Assembly: GCF_900113805.1 (NCBI RefSeq)
Contig: NZ_FOQT01000002.1
Location: forward strand, 372,001 to 436,000
Direction: 5' to 3'
DNA from: Halpernia frigidisoli
Lineage (GTDB): Bacteria > Bacteroidota > Bacteroidia > Flavobacteriales > Weeksellaceae
Length of the DNA: 64,000 bases
Shown here: one piece after another, positions 1 to 7,567 of the stretch
How positions within the stretch are numbered: the stretch's first letter is position 1
Layout: every line of letters starts with the position of its first letter
Position numbers and translations under genes: made by a program
The notes under the pieces: model-generated
What the model was told of the DNA's origin: nothing
The model's database searches: none
The model's input: the letters and a program-made list of their open reading frames with translations, nothing else

Positions 1-2154
1 ACGCTTGTCATCAACAAAACCTTCATTCCTGAATATACTGGTGAATGGGGAGGCGGACTTATTCAGGTTAACACGAAAGATGTCCCAAGCAAGAAATTTT
101 TTAACGCCCAAGTTGGTGTGGGTGCAAACTCTATCACAATAAACCGCGAATTTTTAACCAATAAAGGCGGAAAATTTGATTTTCTTGGAATTGACAGCGG
201 TTACAGAAAATTGCCTGCAGGTTTTCCTTCAAAAAATCAATTTAATATTTTAAGTGACGAGCAGAAAACAAAATTTGGAAGTTTATACGCGAAAAATTTT
301 GGTTTCGGCACAATTGGATACCCAGAAAATGAAAGTTTGCAGTTAGACGGAGGTTTTAACACAAAAATTTTTGGTAAAGATTTGGGTGTTATCGCTGTTT
401 TTAATTACAATAACAACAAAAAAAGGACAGAGACAGTTAATAGGTTTTTCACGATAAATGATCAAAATGCGAATGTTAATTTTGATTATAATACTGAAAA
501 ATACAGCAACGATATTATTTTGGGCGGACTTTTAAATCTTTCACTTAAATTTAACAGCAACAATAAAATTTCCCTTAAAAACATCATCACAAATACCGGA
601 ACAAGCAGTGTTTCAATGAGAACTGGAAAGGATTTTGAATTTGATCCGGTGAACGGAACAAATATTTTAGCTAGAGAACTTAGCTTTAAACAAACATTGT
701 TTTACAACACAACGCTTTCAGGTAATCATAAAATTGATGCTTTGGGTGGTGTTACTTTTAACTGGTATGGCAGTTTTGGTATTTTGGATCAATATATTCC
801 GCAACTGCAGAGATTACAATATAACGAATATCCAAATCTAACGGGAAGTCCTTATATCGCTTTAATTTCAAGTGGTCTATCACAAAAATCAGGAAGTTTT
901 TTCTACTCTACTTTAAACGATTATCTTTATAATGGCGGCGGCGATCTATCAAAATCATTCGAATTATTTGGACAAAAACAAACGGTAAAAGGTGGATATT
1001 TATTTCAGGTAAAAGATAGAATTTATAATTCAAGACCGTTTTCAGCACAAATGAATGGTTTTAACCAAAATATTTTAACCCAACCATTTGAAACCATTTT
1101 TAACGCTGAAAATTTCGGAACAAATCCAGGGCAGTTCAGCTTTGATGAAATCTCCGGAAATCAGTATCGATATATTGCAAACACCATTTTAAACGCAGGA
1201 TATTTACAGTTTGACAGTAATTTTAATCCTTGGTTACGGGCAATTTATGGTTTAAGAGTTGAAAATTTTGATCAGTTAGTGGGAAGTACAAAAAGATCAG
1301 ATAACCGATTTGTAAATACCAATGTGACAGATTATATGCCTGCTTTAAATCTTACAGCGAAACTGAGCAGCAAAATGAATCTAAGATTAGCAGGATCGCA
1401 AACTGTGGTAAGACCGGAGTTTAGAGAGCTTTCACCAGTTGCTTATTACGATTTTGATCTGGGCGCAACGGTTGTGGGAAATAAAGAACTTGAACGGACA
1501 AAAATTTCAAGTGCGGATATCAGATGGGAATATTACCCGAGAAATGGTGAAATTATTTCTGTAGCAGGTTTTTATAAGAATTTTAAAAATCCTATTGAAC
1601 TTTACTTTAATCAATCCGGCGTTGGGACGAGTAATACTTTTAATTATTTAAATGCTGATAAAGCCAATGCTTACGGCATCGAATTCGAACTTAGAAAAAA
1701 ACTTGACTTCGTTTCAGCTTTAAAGAATTTCACTTTTGGTGGCAATGTCGCACTGATTGACAACAAAGTAACGGATCAAACAACCAATATTGACCGACCA
1801 ATGCAGGGTCAATCGCCTTACACAGTAAATTTTACACTTCAATATGACAGTGAAAACTCCGGCATCAGTTCTACACTTTTATTTAACCAGATCGGAAGAA
1901 GAATTTTATATGTAGGAAATGATCAGATTCCGCCAATCTGGGAAAACCCAAGACCACTTTTAGATTATCAAATCGCAAAAAAAATATGGAATAAAAAAGG
2001 TGAGATCAAACTAAATATTTCTGATATTCTTAATCAAAAAGCAAAATATTACCACGATCTGAATGCCAATAAAAAATACGATAGCAGCGATGCTTTAGCA
2101 ATCGAAAGAACAACGGGAACAAATATCAGTTTGACTTTAGGATATAATTTTTAA
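1..2154 (+). CDS. TonB-dependent receptor (5' truncated by the window edge)
   Basis: This is the plug end and beta-barrel of an outer-membrane TonB-dependent receptor, which imports a ligand using energy passed on by TonB. Frame 1 is open from base 1, so the gene begins upstream; 717 residues are visible. The first residues include TGEWGGGLIQVNTK, the late plug signature in which a glycine-rich turn leads into a VNTK/VTTK-type strand. The rest is rich in alternating aromatic strands and ends in a terminal phenylalanine (LTLGYNF), as outer-membrane barrels do. The ATG-like starts inside the visible part are internal and are not the gene start. The lipoprotein gene 39 bp downstream on the same strand is probably co-transcribed, so the two may act as a receptor and surface-lipoprotein pair. 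The substrate cannot be told from the sequence. Confidence 0.9.
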   Translation, partial: TLVINKTFIPEYTGEWGGGLIQVNTKDVPSKKFFNAQVGVGANSITINREFLTNKGGKFDFLGIDSGYRKLPAGFPSKNQFNILSDEQKTKFGSLYAKNFGFGTIGYPENESLQLDGGFNTKIFGKDLGVIAVFNYNNNKKRTETVNRFFTINDQNANVNFDYNTEKYSNDIILGGLLNLSLKFNSNNKISLKNIITNTGTSSVSMRTGKDFEFDPVNGTNILARELSFKQTLFYNTTLSGNHKIDALGGVTFNWYGSFGILDQYIPQLQRLQYNEYPNLTGSPYIALISSGLSQKSGSFFYSTLNDYLYNGGGDLSKSFELFGQKQTVKGGYLFQVKDRIYNSRPFSAQMNGFNQNILTQPFETIFNAENFGTNPGQFSFDEISGNQYRYIANTILNAGYLQFDSNFNPWLRAIYGLRVENFDQLVGSTKRSDNRFVNTNVTDYMPALNLTAKLSSKMNLRLAGSQTVVRPEFRELSPVAYYDFDLGATVVGNKELERTKISSADIRWEYYPRNGEIISVAGFYKNFKNPIELYFNQSGVGTSNTFNYLNADKANAYGIEFELRKKLDFVSALKNFTFGGNVALIDNKVTDQTTNIDRPMQGQSPYTVNFTLQYDSENSGISSTLLFNQIGRRILYVGNDQIPPIWENPRPLLDYQIAKKIWNKKGEIKLNISDILNQKAKYYHDLNANKKYDSSDALAIERTTGTNISLTLGYNF

Positions 2155-2193
2155 ATAATAAATCAAATAATTAAAACAATAAAAAATAATAAA

Positions 2194-3618
2194 ATGAAAC
2201 TAAAACATGCTTTTTTATACCTTCTTACGGGAAGTTTAGCAATTGTCTCCTCCTGTAGACAAATTGAAGAAGATGGTGAAACAATCACTAACAACACTGG
2301 CACCGGAACTTCGCCAGCAACAGAGAACCTTATATTAACAGGGAAAATCACAACAAGTATCACTTTAAAAGCTAATAATACTTACAAATTAAGAGGTTTG
2401 GTATATGTGACCAATGGCGCAACACTAACTATTGAACCGGGAACTAAAATTGTTGGTGAAGCCGATAAAAACGGTGGATTGATCATCACGAGAGGTTCAA
2501 AAATAATGGCACAGGGAACAGCAAGTAATCCAATCATTTTTACATCTGATAAACCAAGTCCAAAAAGAGGCGATTGGGCAGGTGTAATCATTTTGGGAGC
2601 TGCGCCTACAAATGCATCATTCAATGGAGTTCAAGGTGTTGGAGAAATTGAAGGCGGTGTAAATGATTCTGCGGGAAGCGGACTTTATGGTGGAACTAAC
2701 GCAGCTGATAACAGTGGTGTTTTAAAATATGTAAGAATAGAATACGCAGGTTACGCATTTTTACCGGACAAAGAGATCAACGGATTGACTTTTGGAGGTG
2801 TTGGTAACGGCACAACGATAGATTATGTTGAAGTTGCTTACGCAAACGACGACAGTTTTGAGTGGTTTGGTGGAACAGTTAATTGTACACACATTATTGC
2901 TTACAAAGGTTTGGATGATGATTTTGACACAGACAACGGATATTCTGGAAAAGTGCAGTTTGCGATTGGTGTAAGAGATCCTTTGGTAGCGGACGTTTCT
3001 GGCTCAAATGCTTTTGAATCTGATAATGATGCAAATGGTTCTGCTTTAACGCCACAAACATCTGCAATTTTCTCAAATGTGACGATCATCGGACCAATTC
3101 AGTCTACTTCAGCTTCTACAAACGTTGCAGGAATTAACTCTCTTTTTCAAAATGCTTTACAGATCAGAAGAAATTCAAGTATTTCTGTCTTTAATTCAGC
3201 ATTTGTGGGTTATCCAGTTGGTTTATTTATCGATGCTTCGAAAGGAACAACTACAGACAACAACATCACAAGTGGAAAACTTGTTTTTCAAAATAATGTG
3301 ATCGCAGGTTGTGTTACGAATTTCAAATATGCAGCTTCATCCACGACGCCAACAGGTTATTCCACACAAAGCGTTCAGGATTTCTTTAATGCAAATAACA
3401 ATAGTGCTTTAACGTATAGCGCGGATATCAAATTTTCAGGAGCTTATGCTCCGGCAGGAACAACTCCTAACTTTTCTCCTGCAGCAGGTTCGCCATTATT
3501 AACTGGAGGTTTATTTACAAATGCTCTTTTAAGCGGATTTACTTCTGTTACTTATAGAGGAGCAGTAAAAGATTCCAATGATTTTTGGTATGCTGGCTGG
3601 ACCAATTATAACCTGTAA
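2194..3618 (+). CDS. Surface lipoprotein with predicted right-handed beta-helix
   Basis: A 474-residue secreted lipoprotein of unknown function. The N-terminus is a lipoprotein signal peptide with lipobox VSSC (Cys about residue 21), followed by acidic residues and a Thr/Gly-rich linker (residues 22-45). In Bacteroidota, acids right after the lipid Cys favour surface export; applying that here is inference. The body opens with the pattern 'yvtnGATLTIEPGTKIVGE ... GGLIITRGSKIMAQGTASNPIIFTS', typical of secreted Bacteroidota proteins predicted to form parallel beta-helices. Later segments (WAGVIILG, YVRIEYAGY, YVEVAYANDDSFEWFGGTVN) continue the solenoid. It lies directly behind a TonB receptor and ends before a clear terminator, so the two probably form one transcript. 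It could be a ligand-binding partner of the receptor. I see no T9SS sorting domain. Confidence 0.75.
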   Translation: MKLKHAFLYLLTGSLAIVSSCRQIEEDGETITNNTGTGTSPATENLILTGKITTSITLKANNTYKLRGLVYVTNGATLTIEPGTKIVGEADKNGGLIITRGSKIMAQGTASNPIIFTSDKPSPKRGDWAGVIILGAAPTNASFNGVQGVGEIEGGVNDSAGSGLYGGTNAADNSGVLKYVRIEYAGYAFLPDKEINGLTFGGVGNGTTIDYVEVAYANDDSFEWFGGTVNCTHIIAYKGLDDDFDTDNGYSGKVQFAIGVRDPLVADVSGSNAFESDNDANGSALTPQTSAIFSNVTIIGPIQSTSASTNVAGINSLFQNALQIRRNSSISVFNSAFVGYPVGLFIDASKGTTTDNNITSGKLVFQNNVIAGCVTNFKYAASSTTPTGYSTQSVQDFFNANNNSALTYSADIKFSGAYAPAGTTPNFSPAAGSPLLTGGLFTNALLSGFTSVTYRGAVKDSNDFWYAGWTNYNL

Positions 3619-3651
3619 TTCAAATTAAGTTTTTCATTTTTCATATCAAAG

Positions 3652-3679
3652 AAAATCCTGCATTTTGCAGGATTTTTTT
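3652..3679 (+). terminator. Intrinsic terminator after the receptor/lipoprotein operon
   Basis: An 11-bp perfect stem (AAAATCCTGCA / TGCAGGATTTT) with a 3-nt loop runs into seven T residues. It lies between convergent genes and may also stop the barstar transcript from the other side, although the T-tract on that strand is weaker. Confidence 0.85.
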
Positions 3680-3692
3680 ATGTTTAAAATTT

Positions 3693-3980
3693 TTAATCTA
3701 AATCTTCAAATTGTTCCAGATAATAACTGAAAGAAAATTCGTCACTTTCGAATTCTACATCTTCCAATGTTTCGAGTAATTCCTCGAAAGTTTCCAACTG
3801 ATCGACGCTCATATTTGTAAACTCAATGTCGAGAGGCATTTCCAGTTCACCAGAAATTATATCTGCAAGTGCGTCCAGATTATCGCCAAAATGAGCAGGC
3901 AATTCTATTTTTGATTTTAAAACTTCATAAAATTCTTCGTAATCACCGATGTTTGTGAAGTCTATTTCTATTGTTTTCAT
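3693..3980 (-). CDS. Barstar-family ribonuclease inhibitor
   Basis: A 95-residue cytoplasmic protein of the barstar family, which inhibits barnase-type RNases by plugging the active site. The helix-2 signature LPAHFGDNLDALAD (residues 27-40) aligns with barstar LPEYYGENLDALWD. Asp36 and Asp40 match barstar Asp35 and Asp39, the main barnase-contacting acids; barstar Tyr29 and Trp38 are His30 and Ala39 here. The C-terminal half is very acidic, as expected for an inhibitor of a basic RNase. Its ATG follows the TAA of the metalloprotease gene with no gap (TAA-ATG), implying translational coupling. The matching RNase is two genes upstream, so this is probably its immunity gene, protecting the cytoplasm against mis-targeted enzyme. 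Confidence 0.9.
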   Translation of the reverse strand: MKTIEIDFTNIGDYEEFYEVLKSKIELPAHFGDNLDALADIISGELEMPLDIEFTNMSVDQLETFEELLETLEDVEFESDEFSFSYYLEQFEDLD

Positions 3981-4601
3981 TTAATTAAATTTCCAGTTAT
4001 TTGTTTTTAAATAGGCTTTGCATTTATCGCAAAAACCTGTCTCTTCATTTGTAGGATTTCCCCCTTCTGCGTCACGCATAAAACAAGTTTTATTTGGGCA
4101 ATGTTTTAATCCCAAAGTATGACCTAATTCATGAATTGCAATTTTAAAAAATTGCTCATTATTTCTCTTATCTAATCTAAAATTTGAAGCAACACAGGCT
4201 TTTCCCGGTCTATAACCTAGACCCATAATTCCAAAATCAAGATTTTTGCCTTTGGTTGCACTAATATCTTTTGATGTTAACCCTAATTTCACAAAGCCAA
4301 ACTCAGTATTTTTATTTAAATATTTAATAATTAAATCTGCTCTGTAACGATTTCGTGGTAAATAATATGAATTTTCAGGAAAATCAATTGGTTTTAAGAT
4401 TTCTACTTTTGGAGAGAATTCTTTAATTTTTATTGCAATTTCATTCGCATCTTTTATATTCAAATCCTTAAATGGCTGAATAAGAATAATTTGTTCTTTG
4501 TTCAATTTTAAAATAAATTTATCCTTTGAGCAAGATAAAAATAAAGTTAAAATCAAAAAACATTTCAAATATATTTTCAAAAATTCACTTTTAACAATCA
4601 A
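3981..4601 (-). CDS. Archaemetzincin-like zinc metallopeptidase, predicted lipoprotein
   Basis: A 206-residue predicted lipoprotein with the archaemetzincin signature HExxHxxGxxxCx4CxM...CxxC. His157, Glu158, His161 and His167 form the catalytic zinc site, Cys168 and Cys173 precede the Met-turn Met175, and Cys191/Cys194 form the closing CxxC, giving a probable structural four-Cys zinc site. The N-terminus has a hydrophobic stretch and lipobox LFLSC (Cys24). Most archaemetzincins I know of are described as soluble, so membrane anchoring is unusual. No ATG lies before the lipobox and the frame opens at TTG (4601-4599), so a TTG start is likely. The gene begins 13 bp after the barnase-like gene and abuts barstar directly. 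A role in processing or releasing the RNase is a hypothesis from context only. Confidence 0.8.
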   Translation of the reverse strand: MIVKSEFLKIYLKCFLILTLFLSCSKDKFILKLNKEQIILIQPFKDLNIKDANEIAIKIKEFSPKVEILKPIDFPENSYYLPRNRYRADLIIKYLNKNTEFGFVKLGLTSKDISATKGKNLDFGIMGLGYRPGKACVASNFRLDKRNNEQFFKIAIHELGHTLGLKHCPNKTCFMRDAEGGNPTNEETGFCDKCKAYLKTNNWKFN

Positions 4602-4614
4602 TATTTATTATTCC

Positions 4615-5112
4615 CTACTGCTTCTGAAAACTCTTATAATGATCAGTAGTCAAATAAACTTCGCCGCTTTTTGTAAAAATAATTCTGTCGGCTTGCCTGT
4701 TTCCACAATGGTAGTTGACGTCGGCTTCAAAATATTTTTCACTTTTTGGCAGTTGTTTTTCTCTGTTGCCAAAAAAATCGCCACCAATTGCTTTCCCCGG
4801 TAAAACTTCGCAAAGATTTCCTTTTGAAGGAATCCAGCCTTGTTTTTTTGCTTCGTTCTTTGTTAAATAAAAATCAGGCAAATGGTGATTGTCTTTTACA
4901 TAAGAAATTACTGTTTCAGCTTTTGTAATTTCAAAAATATTACCTTTTTTATTCTGGATGTCTTGTTTTAAAACTTCAGTTTTTACACTTTTTTGAGTTT
5001 CAGTTGTAATATTTTTTTTAGGAAAACCATTAAACATGTACATCACAGCAAACATTCCCATTCCACCAAATAAAAAAGCGAGGAAGATTTTTCTTTTTTC
5101 AGAATTCATCAA
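4615..5112 (-). CDS. Barnase-type (N1/T1 superfamily) ribonuclease, membrane-anchored or secreted
   Basis: A 165-residue extracytoplasmic RNase. Residues 9-27 form one hydrophobic segment after a basic start (a signal or anchor without a lipobox), followed by a linker to about residue 58 and then a complete barnase domain. By alignment with Bacillus amyloliquefaciens barnase, Lys85, Glu129 (general base, barnase Glu73), Arg139 (Arg83), Arg143 (Arg87) and His158 (general acid, His102) are all present, so it should be active. Blocks such as SKGNL, PGKAIGGD, FFGNRE, ADVNY and TTDHY match closely. Cys101 and Cys136 fall at barnase positions 43 and 80 and could form a disulfide after export. It lies 55 bp after nadE and heads the RNase/metalloprotease/barstar set. 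It may serve nutrient RNA degradation or killing of competitors; the sequence does not decide. Confidence 0.9.
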   Translation of the reverse strand: MMNSEKRKIFLAFLFGGMGMFAVMYMFNGFPKKNITTETQKSVKTEVLKQDIQNKKGNIFEITKAETVISYVKDNHHLPDFYLTKNEAKKQGWIPSKGNLCEVLPGKAIGGDFFGNREKQLPKSEKYFEADVNYHCGNRQADRIIFTKSGEVYLTTDHYKSFQKQ

Positions 5113-5167
5113 TTGTATTTAAAATTTTTTATAATTTAATCTAAAACCTAAATCAATAATTTAGAAT

Positions 5168-5959
5168 TTAATTACGCCATTCTTCCGGAATATCACACAC
5201 AGGAATCGGCTGAATTTTATGTTGCGCCGCTTTATTCATTCGCGAAAATATTTTATAAACTTCCAAATCGCGACCGGAATAATCGGCTTCAGTTTTAGTT
5301 CCAAATTCTTTCTGAATTTTTTCTAATTCAGGATAAGTGGCGCCGATTTGCTGTTCGTCAGTTCGGTCAACATCCCAAAGTCCATCAGTTGGAATGGCAT
5401 TTTTAATACTTTCCGGAAGATCTAAATTTCTTGCCAAATCAAAAACTTCCGTTTTATAAAGATCAGCGATCGGTGAAACATCCACGCCACCGTCACCATA
5501 TTTCGTGTAAAAACCGATGCCAAAATCTTCCACTTTATTTCCTGTTCCACAAACCAGAAGTCCGTTTATTTGACCGTAATAATATAAGGTCAACATTCTC
5601 AATCTCGCTCTTGTATTGGCAAAAGCAAGTTTTTCTGCCGGAAATTCTTCGTCTTTTACATCAAAAGTTTTATACAAAGCTTCGAAAGGCTCATTCAGAT
5701 CGACAGACATTCCTTCCACGTTTGGAAATTTATTTTTCAGAAAATCGATATGTTCCAAAGCACGGTTTGCCTGATCACTTTTTTGGCGAATTGGCATTTC
5801 TACGACCAAAACTTTTAAACCCGTCATCGCACAAAGCGTCGAAACCACGCCGGAATCTACACCGCCGGAAACTCCGATCACGTATCCTTTCACATTCGCT
5901 TTTTCGGCGTAATCTTTCAGCCAGTTTACGATGTGATCTATAACTTTTTGTGATTGCAT
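5168..5959 (-). CDS. nadE: Ammonia-dependent NAD(+) synthetase
   Basis: NadE catalyses the last step of NAD synthesis: nicotinate adenine dinucleotide + ATP + NH3 gives NAD. The protein is 263 residues, the length of the single-domain ammonia-dependent form; there is no N-terminal glutaminase domain. The ATP pyrophosphatase P-loop SGGVDSG is at residues 31-37. Downstream are the family blocks ANTRARLRM and GTGNKVEDFGIGFYTKYGDGGVD (split here as GTGNKVED plus GIGFYTKYGDGG). It starts at ATG 5959, is divergent from gldB, and shares a roughly 100-bp promoter region in which both strands have a TAnnTTTG box. The RNase gene follows after 55 bp without an evident terminator, so read-through into the RNase/barstar genes is possible. 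Confidence 0.95.
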   Translation of the reverse strand: MQSQKVIDHIVNWLKDYAEKANVKGYVIGVSGGVDSGVVSTLCAMTGLKVLVVEMPIRQKSDQANRALEHIDFLKNKFPNVEGMSVDLNEPFEALYKTFDVKDEEFPAEKLAFANTRARLRMLTLYYYGQINGLLVCGTGNKVEDFGIGFYTKYGDGGVDVSPIADLYKTEVFDLARNLDLPESIKNAIPTDGLWDVDRTDEQQIGATYPELEKIQKEFGTKTEADYSGRDLEVYKIFSRMNKAAQHKIQPIPVCDIPEEWRN

Positions 5960-6002
5960 TTATTAAATTTTAAAATGATTCTTTCTCATCAATTCTATTG
6001 CT

Positions 6003-6010
6003 CAAAAATA
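6003..6010 (-). promoter_or_regulatory. Predicted -7 box for nadE
   Basis: TATTTTTG on the minus strand fits the Bacteroidota consensus TAnnTTTG, about 45 bp before the nadE ATG. I see no convincing -33 TTTG at ideal spacing. It sits back to back with the gldB box. Confidence 0.5.
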
Positions 6011-6029
6011 TATTCCGTTAAATTTTCAC

Positions 6030-6037
6030 TATTTTTG
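6030..6037 (+). promoter_or_regulatory. Predicted -7 box for gldB
   Basis: TATTTTTGC on the plus strand matches TAnnTTTG about 26 bp before the gldB ATG. It forms a divergent pair with the nadE box 20 bp away, so the two promoters probably overlap and may interfere. Confidence 0.55.
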
Positions 6038-6062
6038 CGGTTCTAAATTTTATGTAAAAATA

Positions 6063-7043
6063 ATGAAGTTTTTTAAATATTTTATCCTCTACATTGCCTT
6101 TATTTCAATAATGCAATCCTGCAAAAAAGATGAAGCAAATTTTTGGGACGTTAAAATTGACGACGCGCTTCCAAAGGTGGAAATTAAAGATATTTCTAAA
6201 GCATTTTACGATCAAAAAATCCCATTAGATCAATTTAAAACAGAATTTCCCTGGTTTCAGGGAAGTGTTCCGGATGAAGATTATAGCATCAGAAGAACCG
6301 ACGCAGACGAGATAAAAATTTATAAAGAAGCCATCGGAAAAATAGACCAGAAAAAGCTTAATGAAGATCTGACTTTGCTTTTTGCGCATGTTCAGCATTA
6401 TTTTCCGCAGTTTAAAATTCCTAAAGTATTTTTATTTTCTTCGGCTCTTCAAATGGCGAAGGATCCAATTTTTTTAGAATCAAAAAATAATTTGTTGTTT
6501 ATAGACATTACCGGTTTTATGGGAGAAAATAATCCCAATTATAAAGGAATGGAGAATTATTTCCAAAAATCGATGAATCCGCAGAATATTTTGCCTAAAG
6601 TTTCCGAGATACTTTCCGAAAATATGGTTCAACCTATTGGAAGACAGCAAAAATTTTTAGATCAAATTATTTATGAAGGCAAATTATTAACACTTCAAGA
6701 TGCTTTTATGCCAACTGAACCAGATTATTTAAAAATAAATTATACGGCAAAACAGTACGAATGGTCAAAGCAAAATGAGGAAAATATCTGGAACTATTTT
6801 GTAGAGAATAATTTAGTTTACAGTGATGAACCAAGATTATCGGAACGTTTTTTATCAGTCGGTCCGTTTTCAAAATTTTATACTGAAATTGATAATGAAT
6901 CTTCTCCACAAATCGGACGTTTCACCGGATGGGAAATTTGTAAAAAATATTTTAGCGTAAAACCGGAAACAAAACTTCAGGATTTTCTAAAAATGGACGC
7001 GCAAACTATTTTTAACACCGCAGAATACAGACCTAAAAATTAA
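6063..7043 (+). CDS. gldB: Gliding motility lipoprotein GldB
   Basis: GldB is a lipoprotein required for gliding in Flavobacterium johnsoniae; its biochemical role is unknown. The protein is 326 residues with a lipoprotein signal ending MQSC (Cys20) followed by KKDE. Recognisable family features are the Trp-rich early segment (FWDVKIDD), the PWFQG block, the central YFPQFKIPKVFLFSS stretch and the late FTGWEICKKYF segment near the C-terminus. gldC follows 105 bp downstream, the conserved gldB-gldC order. The nadE neighbourhood is, from memory, common in related genomes. The presence of gldB and gldC fits the T9SS cargo genes elsewhere in the window. Many non-gliding Chryseobacterium relatives keep these genes, so actual motility cannot be inferred. 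Confidence 0.92.
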   Translation: MKFFKYFILYIAFISIMQSCKKDEANFWDVKIDDALPKVEIKDISKAFYDQKIPLDQFKTEFPWFQGSVPDEDYSIRRTDADEIKIYKEAIGKIDQKKLNEDLTLLFAHVQHYFPQFKIPKVFLFSSALQMAKDPIFLESKNNLLFIDITGFMGENNPNYKGMENYFQKSMNPQNILPKVSEILSENMVQPIGRQQKFLDQIIYEGKLLTLQDAFMPTEPDYLKINYTAKQYEWSKQNEENIWNYFVENNLVYSDEPRLSERFLSVGPFSKFYTEIDNESSPQIGRFTGWEICKKYFSVKPETKLQDFLKMDAQTIFNTAEYRPKN

Positions 7044-7060
7044 CTTATAAATATAAAGAT

Positions 7061-7117
7061 TTACCAATGTAAAAGTCTAGCAATACTAATGCTTTCACAA
7101 AATTGGTAAACTTTTAC
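7061..7117 (+). repeat. Short alternating inverted repeats between gldB and gldC
   Basis: TTACCAAT-GTAAAAGT (7061-7076) is followed by ATTGGTAA-ACTTTTAC (7102-7117). Each 8-mer has its complement, but the order means only one of the two stems can form fully at a time. It resembles the TTACCAAT hairpin after the cystathionine gene, so it is probably a decayed copy of the same intergenic repeat. Confidence 0.4.
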
Positions 7118-7148
7118 ATCGATAAATTGGTACATTAAATAAAAGAAT

Positions 7149-7475
7149 ATGAGAACAACAAATATAAATATCCGCGTTGAACTAGACGAAAACCAGGTTC
7201 CAGAAAAAATGTTTTGGAACGCTGAAGACGGTGGAATCGAAAATGAAGAAACCAAAGCGACGATGATCTCCGTTTGGGATGATGCAAAAAAAGAAGCCTT
7301 AAGAATTGATCTTTGGACAAAAGAAATGCCTGTTGACGATATGAAAATGTTCCTTCACCAAATTTTGTTATCCATCAGCCACACTTACGAAAAAGCAACT
7401 GGCGAAGAAGATGTCGCACAATGGCTGGAAGAAACCGCGGAGACTTTCGCAGTGAAAGCGGCAATAAAAATGTAA
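7149..7475 (+). CDS. gldC: Gliding motility protein GldC
   Basis: A 108-residue cytoplasmic protein of the GldC family, needed for efficient gliding in F. johnsoniae and always found next to gldB; its activity is unknown. No signal peptide or membrane segment is present. Family landmarks are the start TTNINIRVELDEN, the EKMFWNAED segment, the WDDAKKEALRIDLWTKEMPVD core and the C-terminal FAVKAAIKM. The length matches the family. It begins 105 bp after gldB across a short inverted repeat, so it may share the gldB transcript, and it ends just before a long palindrome that could end that transcript. Confidence 0.92.
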   Translation: MRTTNINIRVELDENQVPEKMFWNAEDGGIENEETKATMISVWDDAKKEALRIDLWTKEMPVDDMKMFLHQILLSISHTYEKATGEEDVAQWLEETAETFAVKAAIKM

Positions 7476-7483
7476 AAAAGAAC

Positions 7484-7541
7484 CAAGATTTTAGAGTCAA
7501 GATTTAAAAAATAAATTTTGCATCTTGACTCTAAAATCTTG
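7484..7541. repeat. Perfect 20-bp inverted repeat after gldC
   Basis: CAAGATTTTAGAGTCAAGAT (7484-7503) is repeated in inverse at 7522-7541 with an 18-nt AT-rich spacer. The wording 'CAAGAT...TCAAGAT' is related to the degenerate repeat between rpoB and rpoC. It probably works as an mRNA-ending hairpin for gldC, but there is no T-run. Confidence 0.7.
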
Positions 7542-7567
7542 CTTCTATTAATTTAAAATAAGAAATT

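Noticed and set aside
5431-5943. 170-residue plus-strand reading frame opposite nadE
   Set aside because: Arg/His-rich shadow of nadE codons with no family resemblance.
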